Source: Pseudarthrobacter sp. NamE5 (lineage in GTDB: Bacteria > Actinomycetota > Actinomycetes > Actinomycetales > Micrococcaceae). From it: 64,000 nt of DNA. The notes below the pieces were generated by a model. The model did no database searches, was not told where the DNA came from, and saw nothing but the letters and a program-made list of their open reading frames with translations. Both the position numbers and the translations under genes were made by a program. The stretch lies in NCBI RefSeq assembly GCF_005796225.1, contig NZ_VAHO01000001.1, positions 62,001-126,000 on the forward strand. Direction: 5' to 3'. Below, piece by piece: positions 18,977 through 27,065 of the stretch (positions within the stretch are counted from its first letter, which is position 1; each line of letters starts with the position of its first letter).

Positions 18977-19040
18977 ACCTAATCTTAAATTCGGGTACTG
19001 CTTACCCATTCACCCCCCACTTCAGCCGAATTAGGTTTTT
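18977..19040 (+). terminator. terminator-like hairpin in the leader of the second GAF-ANTAR gene
   Basis: CCGAATTAGGT (19026-19036) pairs with ACCTAA...TTCGG (18977-18994, 7-base bulge) and runs into TTTTTC. The bulge and long loop make it a weak stem. It sits about 60 bases before the start codon of the ANTAR gene, with no plus-strand gene upstream that it could end. It could be an attenuator. Confidence 0.4.
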
Positions 19041-19099
19041 CTCAGAGACAAGACCTTTCCTGGTCGTAGTACTGGCTCACTAGGGGGCGTGAGACTGCA

Positions 19100-20056
19100 A
19101 TGCACAGACGAGGGATAGGCTCCGGTTTCCCGGTCCACAGGACCCGGGCAATAGGCGGGGCCGGCGACGAGGAGGCCTTTGAGACCAAGGCCTCTCCCCC
19201 AGCCGTCGCCGGCCCTCTTCGTTCCCGGCACAAGCCGGACCACCGGCAGCCGCAGTCAGGCGAGAGTCCTGCGGGGGCCGGAAGCCATGAGGGCATCCTG
19301 CTTGACCTGGTAACCGGCACCCACGGCCTGCGTGAATCCCTCGACCGGCTCACTGCAGCCACGGTCCAGGCAGTCTCCCGGGCAACGGGCCTGCAGATCG
19401 AGTGTGGAGTGGTGGTCCACCAGCCGAAGCGAAACCCCGCCGTTACCGGCACCTCGGATGAGGTGATCGAGCTTCTGGAGCACGAACAGGACTTTGAGGA
19501 AGGCCCCCTCTACGAGGTGTTGGCCGGCGGCCATCCCGTGGCCGTGCTGCAACGGAACGCGGACTTCCGCTGGCCGCGGTACTCCACGCATTTGCAGGAA
19601 GCCGGGTTCGGCAGCGCCATGGGACTGCGGCTCCGCGTAGGACATGGTGCTTCAGGAACCCATGGCGCAGGAAACCCGGCGTGCGACAGCGAAGCCGGCG
19701 CCAGGGGGACGGCAGCTGGACTGGCACTTTTTGCCCAGGATGCCAAAGCGTTCCCGCTGCAGGTCATAGCGGAGGCACGCACCTTCGCCGGGCTTGCGGC
19801 GAAGAGCCTTGACATGGCCATCGATCTCCATGCCGCCAAGTCCATGGCCGCGGACCTGCGCTCGGCCCTGGACAGCCGCACCTCCATCAATGTCGCCTGC
19901 GGAGTGATCATGGCCCAGAACAGGTGCTCGTACCAGGAAGCCTTCTCCATTCTGGCCAAGGCCTCAAGCCACCGGAACATCAAGGTGCGGCAGGTGGCGG
20001 AGGACATTTTGGAACGGCTGCCGGAGGGTCCCCCGCGGGCCCACTTTGGCCACTAG
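19100..20056 (+). CDS. GAF and ANTAR domain regulator (second of two)
   Basis: A 318-residue protein: a low-complexity N-terminal ~60 residues, a GAF domain (about 65-235) and an ANTAR domain (about 250-305) with [20 protein letters not shown], nearly identical to the ANTAR block of the protein at 5652-6401. It probably acts as a sensor-controlled antiterminator. The annotated ATG has a weak ribosome site, and several later in-frame starts would trim the disordered N-terminus, so the start is uncertain. A terminator-like hairpin in its leader may be autoregulatory. Confidence 0.85.
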   Translation: MHRRGIGSGFPVHRTRAIGGAGDEEAFETKASPPAVAGPLRSRHKPDHRQPQSGESPAGAGSHEGILLDLVTGTHGLRESLDRLTAATVQAVSRATGLQIECGVVVHQPKRNPAVTGTSDEVIELLEHEQDFEEGPLYEVLAGGHPVAVLQRNADFRWPRYSTHLQEAGFGSAMGLRLRVGHGASGTHGAGNPACDSEAGARGTAAGLALFAQDAKAFPLQVIAEARTFAGLAAKSLDMAIDLHAAKSMAADLRSALDSRTSINVACGVIMAQNRCSYQEAFSILAKASSHRNIKVRQVAEDILERLPEGPPRAHFGH

Positions 20057-20114
20057 CCGCGGATTATCCGGCAATCCGTAACCGGACCGGCGACGGGGAG
20101 CGCAACAGGATGGT

Positions 20115-20403
20115 TCACCGCTGGATCCCCCCGGCCAGCCGGTAGTAGGCGGCGTTCCAGTTCAGGTCTTTTTTTGAACTGCCGGATGGTGGTTCCCTCA
20201 TCGATGGTCAGCAGCTCCGTCCGGGCGATCTCTGCGAAGTCCTCAAACACGTCCAGGCCCACCTGGGTGGAGAGCACAGTATGGTGTGCGGCACCGGCGG
20301 TGAGCCAGGCTGCCGCGGAGGTGGCAAAGTCGCGCTTGGGCTGCCAGCGTGCGCGGGCCACGGGCAGGTTGTGCAGTTTGTGGCGTATTGTGAGCGCTAA
20401 CAA
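20115..20403 (-). pseudogene. araA: C-terminal remnant of L-arabinose isomerase, frameshifted
   Basis: The complement reads [15 protein letters not shown] and [16 protein letters not shown], then [14 protein letters not shown], the C-terminal signature of AraA. After QFKK the frame breaks at a run of seven A (20169-20175): dropping one A restores [17 protein letters not shown] and a stop at 20115, the usual AraA end. Only about 90 codons remain; everything N-terminal of NLPVARA is absent and the sequence runs directly into an operator-like palindrome at 20388-20403. L-arabinose isomerase made elsewhere would be needed to use arabinose. Confidence 0.88.
20388..20403. promoter_or_regulatory. 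LacI-type operator fused to the araA remnant
   Basis: TTGTGAGCGCTAACAA is a 16-bp palindrome with one mismatched pair and a central AGCGCT, typical of LacI/GalR-family operators in actinobacteria. It lies exactly at the 5' edge of the araA remnant, so it is probably the former operator of an arabinose operon whose intervening genes were deleted. Confidence 0.6.
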
Positions 20404-20582
20404 CCGGAAGTCAACAAAATCGCGGCATGGGCCGGAAGGTTCTTGGGGGGAAGGCTGTGCGGAAAGTCGCTGTCGGAGAAAACGGCGGCCGCAAAGCCGA
20501 AGCGGGTGCGCTGGCGGCGTAAGCCTTCGCTAAACGGGTAAGGGCAGGGGAGACTGGGGAAACAGTGACGGAAGGGGGATGC

Positions 20583-21092
20583 ATGGAAGCTGCACGCGAG
20601 GCCTTCGCTGGCCGTAAGAATACACAGGGCATCCGTAGCCTGTCGCCCGTCTGGCTCGCGGGTCCGGTGTCCACTGGACTTGGCCTGGCTGCCCATCTTG
20701 CGGCCGGTGGCCAGGCACCCGCCGTACTTATCGTGGTAGCCCTGGCCGCCCTGCTGGGCATGGGCGCATCGATGCTGGGCACGCGGCGGCTGCCAGCGTG
20801 GGGCGTGCTCCTCACCGCAGCGCTGGCACAGCAGCTGCTGCACCTGGCCTTCGCCGCTTTTTCCACTGCCGGCGGTTTCTCCCTGGCCGGGCACGGCCAC
20901 GGCGAAACGGCACTTCAGGAAGCATCAAATCCGGCAGGACCCGCTCCAGACTCAAGTTCCCACGACCTGCACCTGATGCTGCACCTGCACGTGGGGGCGG
21001 CCCTGGTGGTCATGGTCCTGGTGACCCAGTGGATGAAAATGGGCTCCATGCTGAAACGATTGCCGTCCCTGCTGAACCGGCCCGGGCGCTGA
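20583..21092 (+). CDS. membrane protein with His-rich loop
   Basis: A 169-residue protein with about four hydrophobic segments (near residues 22-40, 45-63, 72-95 and 130-150) and a loop rich in His and Gly (LAGHGHGE, HDLHLMLHLH) that could bind a metal such as copper. The ATG at 20583 is chosen because GGAAGGGGG lies just upstream; a GTG at 20565 is possible. Similar small His-rich membrane proteins often occur with copper-handling YcnI/CopC genes, but none are adjacent here. Function unknown. Confidence 0.65.
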   Translation: MEAAREAFAGRKNTQGIRSLSPVWLAGPVSTGLGLAAHLAAGGQAPAVLIVVALAALLGMGASMLGTRRLPAWGVLLTAALAQQLLHLAFAAFSTAGGFSLAGHGHGETALQEASNPAGPAPDSSSHDLHLMLHLHVGAALVVMVLVTQWMKMGSMLKRLPSLLNRPGR

Positions 21093-21135
21093 CCGCTCGT
21101 CCTGCAGAAACGGCCGTGGCCGGCCGGCAGTCGAG

Positions 21136-21733
21136 CTACGTGTTAAAGGTGCCCCGGGCGATGCTGACGCTGGAGTGGGCAGGATTGCCGTCAATGGGCT
21201 CGTCGGAGACGTCGACGATCGGGTACTCCGGAAGCTGCAGGCCGGCAGGCAGTTCAAACGTTTCCGTTTCGGAATTCACGACGCCCAGGCTCACCAGCCG
21301 AGACAGGTCTGGCGCGATCAGCCATACCTCCTGGTACCCCTGCACCTCGTCCTGGCTGAGGCGTACCTCCAAGGAACGGGATCCGTCCGCCGCTTCCACC
21401 ACCCTGGCGGAACCTGCGGCGGCGGGGTGGCAGGCCGCACCGGAATGACAGGAATCCCGGGAGTCGCAAAGGCGGAGCCAGGGGCTGCGGAGCTTGCCGC
21501 CCCTTGACCCGCATCCACTGGACCTGGCGATGCCGAACTGCCCGCTGGCGCGGACCCGCCCTGGGCTGCCGCCTCCCTGACCGGCGTCGCCAGCGGCACC
21601 GGGGGTGCGTCCTGCGGTACGGGAGGGGCGGCGCAGGCGGGAAGCAGCATTGCCCCGCCAGCAGCACCGACGCAGCAGGAAAAACGGAAGAACGACGGCG
21701 GGACTCCCCTGCCGTCGTCGTGCGTATCTTCAT
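21136..21733 (-). pseudogene. frameshifted lipoprotein with an RskA-like C-terminal domain
   Basis: Three reading frames together encode one protein. It begins at an ATG (21731-21733, GAAAGG upstream) with a basic, then hydrophobic signal; a one-base loss near 21645-21650 separates this from the lipobox AMLLPACAAPP and a Pro/Ala-rich linker. A second one-base loss near 21405 separates the linker from a domain containing YQEVWLIAPDLSRLVSLG and EYPIVDVSDEP, as in the extracytoplasmic domain of RskA-type anti-sigma factors. No single frame covers it, so it is probably inactive or the assembly contains errors. It follows the DUF4397 gene on the same strand. Confidence 0.7.
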
Positions 21734-21839
21734 TGTCCGGCCTTTCTCGGCAAGCCTGGGAGGATTCTGCACCCTGGACGTGAATCCGTGCGGAAAAGGG
21801 GACGGCCGCCCGGCTTTCACCGGGCGGCCGCGGGCAGTG

Positions 21840-22670
21840 CTACTCGCCCCGGCGGGCGGCCACAGTGCGGGCTACACCCAATCCTGCGAGGAGCAGGGCA
21901 AGGGCAGCGGCACCAAAACCGGCCGTAAGGGCGGCAAGGTCTGCCGGAGCAGCTGCGCTGGAGCCTTCAAGGGCGCCGGGTACCGAGCCCGGAGCGGAGT
22001 TCATGCCCTCGATGGTCTGGACCGCCAGCTGCAGGTTGTTGTCCGCCAGGCTGCCCCACGCGTAGACGATCGTGTGGGTCCCCTCGGCAACCGTGACATC
22101 GGCAGGGCCAATCACCGGGGTTGTGGTTCCGGCGGCAGCCACTGCGGCCGAAACGGTGCCGGGATCCAGAGTCAGGGTCTGCTCATTCGGGTTAACCAGG
22201 TTGGAAACAACGGCGGAACCACCGGCCAGGACGTCCACTGCGGGAGCTGCGGCCGTGTGCCGGACGGTCAGCTTGCCCTTTCCTGCCTCGATCTGGGAGA
22301 CGTCGTTGGTGAAGAGGTTCGCGGTGGGGTTACCTGCTGCGTCGAGGTTGGCCACGGCCGTGTAGTTGCCGTTGGCCGCCAGCGTGACACTTACGGGGCC
22401 GATGACGGCGGCGGAAGCGTCGGCAGCATCGGAAGCCGTAATGGCAAGCTCATAGGCACCTGCCGGAAGTGCCAACGGACCCGCAAGGGTACCGGGGGCA
22501 AAATCATCCAGCGTGCGGTCTCCGTTGACCCAGACGTCCACGGTGCCCGGGACGCCGTGGAGGACGGACAGCTGGGCGTCCCCCTCCGCAGCCTGGGCAG
22601 GGCCGGCGAGAGCGATGGCAGCTGCGATGGCGGCTGCTCCGGCGCCTGCTGTGAAGATCCTGTTGCGCAT
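21840..22670 (-). CDS. DUF4397 surface-anchored protein
   Basis: A 276-residue exported protein: signal peptide (residues 1-27, ending AGPAQA), a DUF4397 beta-sandwich region with two similar halves (SVLHGVPGTVDVWVNG; LTVRHTAAAPAVDVLAGG), then an Ala-rich linker and a C-terminal membrane helix followed by ARRGE. There is no LPXTG motif, so it is anchored by the helix. Such proteins are common in Micrococcaceae envelopes; their function is unknown. AAGGAGAAGGAC precedes the ATG. The downstream frameshifted lipoprotein was probably a partner in the same transcript. Confidence 0.85.
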   Translation of the reverse strand: MRNRIFTAGAGAAAIAAAIALAGPAQAAEGDAQLSVLHGVPGTVDVWVNGDRTLDDFAPGTLAGPLALPAGAYELAITASDAADASAAVIGPVSVTLAANGNYTAVANLDAAGNPTANLFTNDVSQIEAGKGKLTVRHTAAAPAVDVLAGGSAVVSNLVNPNEQTLTLDPGTVSAAVAAAGTTTPVIGPADVTVAEGTHTIVYAWGSLADNNLQLAVQTIEGMNSAPGSVPGALEGSSAAAPADLAALTAGFGAAALALLLAGLGVARTVAARRGE

Positions 22671-22687
22671 GTCCTTCTCCTTACTCG

Positions 22688-22709
22688 GCCCGCCTTGCGG
22701 GCATTTTTT
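22688..22709. terminator. hairpin in the leader of the DUF4397 gene
   Basis: GCCCGC-CTT-GCGGGC (22688-22702) followed on the plus strand by ATTTTTT. No plus-strand gene ends here. In the minus-strand mRNA the hairpin lies just before the ribosome site of the DUF4397 gene. Confidence 0.5.
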
Positions 22710-22801
22710 GCTTACACCCCTACTACCGGCGCAGCATCAGAGTTGGATGCACTTGCACAAGAATTTCTTCAGGATTTTTTTACGGCCGTACCGCGGCCTG
22801 G

Positions 22802-23827
22802 TTACCCGGGGCCGGCCGCAGGCGGCGCGGTGCTTGCGCGGAGCACCAGTTCCGGCGTGACCACAGTGGAACTCACGGCGGCGCCCGCCTCGATCTCCTT
22901 GAGCATGATGTCCATGCACCGCCGCCCAAGCTCCTCGAAGTCCTGGCGGACCGTGGTCAGCGGCGGGGTGAAGTAGGCCGATTCAGGCTGGTCGTCGAAC
23001 CCCACCACTGAGACATCGCGGGGCACCCTGACCCCGGCCTCAGTGAACGCACGCAGCAGGCCAAGGGCCATCTGGTCGTTGCCGACGAAGAGGGCTGTGG
23101 CATGGCGGTCAGCCGCGAGTTTCCGGCCGAGGTTGTATCCGCTGCCGGCGCTCCAATCGCCTTCGAGCAGGAGGTCGTCGGCCAGGCCTGCATGCCCCAG
23201 GGCCTCGCGCCAGCCTTCGGCGCGCTCCGATCCGTCGGTCCAGTCCCGCGGGCCGGCCACATGACCAATCCTGCGGTGCCCCTGGGTGATGAGGTGTTCG
23301 ACGGCGAGCCGGGCGCCGCGGCGCTGGTCCACCATGGCCCCGCTGACGTTGCTGTTGCCCAGGGATCCGACCGCCACCACCGGCACTGACAGCTGCATCT
23401 CATCCAGGGCGGTCAGGGTGTCTGAATGCGGCACCAGGACGGCGATCCCGTCCACGGCCTGGTCCATGAAGTGGCTGACAGCGTCGGAAATGGCCTCCCG
23501 GCTGACCTCCCGGAGGGCTGCGATGCTGACAAAGTAGCCCGCGTCCCGGGCCGCCTGCTCAACACCCAGGAGGGTGTTGGCTGGCCCGTACTGGGACAGC
23601 TCACTCGCCAGGACGCCGATGGTCTGCGAGCGGCGGGTCACCAGGCTGCGGGCCGCCGTATTCCGGCGGTACCCCAGCTCCGCGATGGCGGCCTCCACCT
23701 TGGCCCGCGTTGCCTTGCTGACATTGGGATGGTTGTTGATCACCCGGGAGACGGTCTGGTGGGAAACCCCTGCCCTGTCCGCCACGTCTTCCAGTCGCGG
23801 CATCCGCCCCTTGCTGCTTTTAGCCAT
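22802..23827 (-). CDS. LacI family transcriptional regulator
   Basis: A 341-residue LacI/GalR repressor starting MAKSSKGRMPRLEDVADRAG, with HTH GVSHQTVSRVIN and the sugar-binding domain ending PPLTTVRQDFEELGRR. The ATG at 23827 fits the family; an upstream extension of 12 residues lacks support. It stands alone: the nearest genes are the DUF4397 gene and tRNA-Lys. Candidate operators of this type occur at 20388-20403 and 18805-18816, but no link is shown. Confidence 0.92.
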   Translation of the reverse strand: MAKSSKGRMPRLEDVADRAGVSHQTVSRVINNHPNVSKATRAKVEAAIAELGYRRNTAARSLVTRRSQTIGVLASELSQYGPANTLLGVEQAARDAGYFVSIAALREVSREAISDAVSHFMDQAVDGIAVLVPHSDTLTALDEMQLSVPVVAVGSLGNSNVSGAMVDQRRGARLAVEHLITQGHRRIGHVAGPRDWTDGSERAEGWREALGHAGLADDLLLEGDWSAGSGYNLGRKLAADRHATALFVGNDQMALGLLRAFTEAGVRVPRDVSVVGFDDQPESAYFTPPLTTVRQDFEELGRRCMDIMLKEIEAGAAVSSTVVTPELVLRASTAPPAAGPG

Positions 23828-23952
23828 GTGCCTATTGTGCCTGCCGCCGCCAGCCCACCCCACGACCTACTTGGAATCCGGGGCTTGTTCGCGAATCTGC
23901 GCCTTCAAGGTCGGGTTACGCCAACTGGGCTGGGACCGGGCGAAGTCCGGAC

Positions 23953-23994
23953 AAAGAAAACGTCCCCGGACCCTGCTGCCAGGATCCGGGGACG
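23953..23994 (-). terminator. rho-independent terminator of tRNA-Lys
   Basis: Perfect 10-bp stem CGTCCCCGGA (23961-23970) with TCCGGGGACG (23985-23994) and a 14-base loop, followed on the minus strand by TTTTCTTT. It starts 20 bases after the tRNA 3' end. Confidence 0.85.
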
Positions 23995-24013
23995 TACCAC
24001 TCTCCGTAAAGAG

Positions 24014-24086
24014 TGGGCCCTGTGGGGCTCGAACCCACGACCCACGGATTAAAAGTCCGATGCTCTACCAACTGAGCTAAAGGCCC
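24014..24086 (-). tRNA. tRNA-Lys(TTT)
   Basis: The complement folds as a standard tRNA: acceptor GGGCCTT with AGGGCCC, D-arm TAGCTCAGTTGGTAGAGC, anticodon stem-loop CGGA-CTTTTAA-TCCG giving anticodon TTT, and T-arm GTGGG-TTCGAGC-CCCAC. The 73 bases end at the discriminator A; CCA is not encoded. A strong terminator follows. Confidence 0.97.
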
Positions 24087-24277
24087 CTGCCGCGGTGGTT
24101 CAGCACCCTGGGGGCTGGCCAGCCGCGGCCCAGTCCATTTCTGGACGTTAATACTCTAACCCATGCTTTCCGGCACGTTCGCACCCAAGCCCTGATCCGC
24201 CGTCGGGCGCGGAATCACACGCCCTGGAAGGGAGCAGACGCTCGATTTCCACGTCGGCACAGGAGTAGCGTGGGGGC

Positions 24278-24937
24278 ATGAGTGAGCAAGCAGGATCCAG
24301 TCCTTATGGCGGCGCGAACCGGCACCACAAGCCAAAGCCCTTCGCTCCCGTCGACTTCGAGCCCTTTGCCGGCGGCGCGGACCCAGCCCGGGTCTCGGAA
24401 GCCGCGCACCTTGCCGCCCAGGCACTGGTCCGCCACGGCCGGGACAGCGACGACCCAGTGGTCACTGAACGCCTGGTGAAGCTCGCCGACGAACAGGGCC
24501 TGGAAGCCATCGCCGAGATGTGGGCGGAAAGCCCCGCCCGTTCCCTTCCCGGCGCCTTGTGGCGGCTTTATGCCCTGCGTGCAGCCACCGTCCAGGACCC
24601 GGAGCGCATTTCCGTTTACTTCCGCGCGGGCAGGGATACCGCCCAGGTGTCCAACGTGGTGGCAGGTGCAGCCGAGCCGCCGGGCGCCGACGAAATGCGC
24701 GCCATGGCAGATGCCATCCTTTCCGGGGCGTTCGACGGCGAGTTCGACGTCGCGCTGGAACGTTCCGCAGCCTTCTGCCGCGTGGTGGCGCTCGGCCAGG
24801 CCACCCTCGCGGACGGCGCCGAGCACGGCAACGAAGCGCACGCCAGCAAGCTGACCCGGAACTCGCACCAGCTGGTGAAGACGGCAGAGGACCTGGAGCA
24901 CGCCGCGAACGCCTGGCGCCTGGGCGAACTCGACTGA
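24278..24937 (+). CDS. conserved hypothetical protein
   Basis: A 219-residue soluble, helix-rich protein with no signal or membrane segment. It begins MSEQAGSSPYGGANRHHK and has a long acidic helical body with a conserved-looking block LPGALWRLYALRAATVQDPE and a terminal HQLVKTAEDLEHAANAWRLGELD. It resembles a protein family found widely in actinobacteria without known function; I cannot name it with certainty. GGGGGCATGAG provides a modest ribosome site. It stands alone before the DUF47-PiT pair. Confidence 0.7.
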   Translation: MSEQAGSSPYGGANRHHKPKPFAPVDFEPFAGGADPARVSEAAHLAAQALVRHGRDSDDPVVTERLVKLADEQGLEAIAEMWAESPARSLPGALWRLYALRAATVQDPERISVYFRAGRDTAQVSNVVAGAAEPPGADEMRAMADAILSGAFDGEFDVALERSAAFCRVVALGQATLADGAEHGNEAHASKLTRNSHQLVKTAEDLEHAANAWRLGELD

Positions 24938-24976
24938 AGCGGCAACGCTGCCCCGGCACCGGCCCGTCTGTCAAGA

Positions 24977-25003
24977 TTGACTTGAGCCAAGCAAAGTAGA
25001 AAA
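24977..25003 (+). promoter_or_regulatory. possible promoter of the structured leader
   Basis: TTGACT at 24977-24982 resembles a -35 box; an A-rich TAGAAAACT lies about 14-18 bases further. Transcription would start near 25010, exactly at the 5' arm of the large stem at 25012. The -10 match is weak. Confidence 0.35.
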
Positions 25004-25011
25004 CTGAAATC

Positions 25012-25096
25012 GGTGCCGAGCTGCGAAACCCCCGGGCTTCAACAATCAGCCGCCTAGAGCGGCCTACCGCCGAGAGGCGTATCCGGTTCGGCACCA
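25012..25096 (+). ncRNA. candidate structured RNA upstream of DUF47-PiT
   Basis: An 11-bp closing stem pairs 25012-25022 (GGTGCCGAGCT) with 25085-25095 (GGTTCGGCACC, two G-U pairs). It encloses a hairpin GCCGC-CTAGA-GCGGC (25049-25063) and a GNRA-capped hairpin CGCC-GAGA-GGCG (25068-25079), i.e. a multi-helix junction. ATTTTC follows. It lies about 155 bases before the GTG of DUF47. The fold was made by eye and matches no riboswitch class I know. Confidence 0.4.
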
Positions 25097-25251
25097 TTTT
25101 CATGCCCTTTCGCCGCGGTTTTCCACCACGCAGCGGTGCTGTTTCCAGGCCCGCAGCCTGGGGCCGGTAGAGTGGGGCTCGGTTGTGCGCCAGGTCAAGT
25201 CACAGGGCCCCCAACCACCGCCCTGTACTTTCCCCGGAGACCGGTAAACAC

Positions 25252-25869
25252 GTGAAGCTGCGCCTTTTTCCCCAGGAGCCCGCCGGGCTGATCCTCCTTT
25301 CGCAGCTGGCCCAGCAGATCGTGCTGGCCAGCGCCACCATGGCGGAGATCCTCGGCGTCTCGGCCGAAGACCACGGCAAGCTGGTCGAGGATATGCACAA
25401 CCACGAGGCGAAGTCCGCGGAACTGCACTTTGCGCTCCTGACGCACATGCGCACCAGCTTCGTTAACCCGCTCCCCCGCGAGGACATGTACGCGCTCTCC
25501 CGCTACCTGAACGAGGCGATGGAGAAGATGGACGCCGCGGCGGAACTCGTAGGCCTTTACAAGCTGGAGCGGCTGTCCAAACGCGCAGCCGACCAGCTTG
25601 AGATCATCAGCCGGCAGGCGGAACTGACGGTGGACGCGATGCGCCGGCTCAACAACCTGGACGATCTTGAGGATTACTGGATCGAAATCCTGCGCCTTGC
25701 CAAGCGCGCTGAACGGACGCACCGCGTGTGGGTGGCGGACATGATTGCGGACATGAAATGGGCGCAGTATTCACGCCACCGCGACATCGCCAACCAGTTG
25801 GTGGAAGTCACCAAGGACATGCGCCGGATCGCCACCCAGGTTGGCAGCATCATCGTCAAGGAATCCTGA
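25252..25869 (+). CDS. DUF47/PhoU-like regulator of the PiT transporter
   Basis: A 205-residue all-helical protein of the DUF47 family, homologous to PhoU and commonly encoded next to PiT carriers whose activity it is thought to modulate. It starts with GTG at 25252 (MKLRLFPQEPAGLILLSQLA) and ends IATQVGSIIVKES. The PiT gene begins one base after its stop, so the two are certainly co-transcribed. Confidence 0.88.
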   Translation: MKLRLFPQEPAGLILLSQLAQQIVLASATMAEILGVSAEDHGKLVEDMHNHEAKSAELHFALLTHMRTSFVNPLPREDMYALSRYLNEAMEKMDAAAELVGLYKLERLSKRAADQLEIISRQAELTVDAMRRLNNLDDLEDYWIEILRLAKRAERTHRVWVADMIADMKWAQYSRHRDIANQLVEVTKDMRRIATQVGSIIVKES

Positions 25870-25870
25870 G

Positions 25871-26884
25871 GTGACGCCGGTCTTCTTCGGCGTAGTGGTC
25901 CTGCTGACCGCGGTGTTCGCGTTCGTCAACGGCTTTCGCGACGTCTCCACCTCCGTGGCCCTCGCAGTCCGTACCAGGGCACTTACGCCCAGCGTCGCGG
26001 TGCTGCTGGCTGCCTTCTTCAACTTTGTCGGCGCTTTGCTCAGCGCAGGCCTGGCCGTCGCCGCCAGCCGGGCCTGGATCAGCCTGTCCCCCGGGACGGA
26101 CGGCCTGAGCATCCTGGTGGCCGGCCTGGCGAGCGCATGCGCCTGGGGCCTTCTGTTGTGGTGGCGCGGCATCCCTGCCTCCTCAACCCATGCCCTGGTG
26201 GGCGGCCTGGCAGGCGCCGGACTCGCCAGCCTCGCGGTAGGAGGCGACGGCGTCGGAGGCGTGGACCAGTCCCTGCTCTTCCAGGTGGTGCTGCCGCTGG
26301 TTCTCTCCCCGCTCGTGGCCTACAGCGGCGCCTTCATGCTCGTCTATCCGGCCACGTGGGCGGCCCGCTATACCCAGGCCAACGTGGTCAACCAGCGCTT
26401 CCGGCGAAGCCAGGCGGTTGCGGCAGGAGCCGTGGCTTTTGGACACGGTCTGCAGGACGGGCAACGGGTCAGCGCCGTGCTGCTGCTGGCACTGCTGGCA
26501 ACAGGCTATCCCGACGACGGCGGCATACCCCTCTGGGTGGCCCTGCTGTCGGCGGTGATGATGACAGCAGGAACCATGTTCGGCGGCTGGCGGATTTCAC
26601 ACACGGTTGGCTACAAGATCACCACGGTTGACCCGTTGCGGGGCTCGGTGGCGCAGATCTTCAGCGCAGTCATGCTGTTCGTGGGCGCCATCGGACTCCA
26701 CTGGCCGCTGTCCACCACCCACACTGTCACGGCAGCGGTCCTGGGAGCGGGCGAAAACCAGCACTTCTCCGTAACCAACCGGAAGCTGGTGATCAGAATT
26801 GTAGGGCTCTGGGCGCTGACGCCGGCAGCCACAGCCGGGCTGGCCTTCATCCTGGCACTGGCGCTAACCCCACTCGCCGGCTGA
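25871..26884 (+). CDS. pit: PiT-family inorganic phosphate transporter
   Basis: A 337-residue integral membrane protein with about ten hydrophobic segments and the duplicated PiT domain (TVGYKITTVDPLRG; GLHWPLSTTHT). The GTG start at 25871 has AAGGA upstream. The two signature motifs are atypical: the first reads NGFRDVSTSVA where GANDVANA or NGFHDAANS is usual, and the second GHGLQDGQR where a TND is usual. Low-affinity phosphate uptake is the default assignment; these substitutions leave substrate or mechanism open. Confidence 0.85.
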   Translation: MTPVFFGVVVLLTAVFAFVNGFRDVSTSVALAVRTRALTPSVAVLLAAFFNFVGALLSAGLAVAASRAWISLSPGTDGLSILVAGLASACAWGLLLWWRGIPASSTHALVGGLAGAGLASLAVGGDGVGGVDQSLLFQVVLPLVLSPLVAYSGAFMLVYPATWAARYTQANVVNQRFRRSQAVAAGAVAFGHGLQDGQRVSAVLLLALLATGYPDDGGIPLWVALLSAVMMTAGTMFGGWRISHTVGYKITTVDPLRGSVAQIFSAVMLFVGAIGLHWPLSTTHTVTAAVLGAGENQHFSVTNRKLVIRIVGLWALTPAATAGLAFILALALTPLAG

Positions 26885-27065
26885 CCTTGCGTGCTGACTC
26901 TGTACAGGCGACGGCAGGTGCCGTAAATTCGGAAGTAGGCCCCGCAGATTCGCGCTACTGCGCACTCGCCGGGGCCTGAGATCCGCCGCCGGGTGCAGGG
27001 CCGCGGATTGCGCCGCTGCAGCATACCGGCGGCATGGATGCACATCGCGGAAAAGAGCAGGCATC

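Noticed and set aside
23426..24080. plus-strand frames across the LacI gene and tRNA-Lys
   Set aside because: They run through the tRNA and its terminator, giving the familiar false C-terminus seen when tRNAs are translated.
25012..25096. tRNA-like element: 7-bp acceptor-like stem with trailing A and TTCG near the 3' end
   Set aside because: No D-arm, anticodon stem or T-stem can be formed in the right places; treated as an unidentified structured RNA instead.
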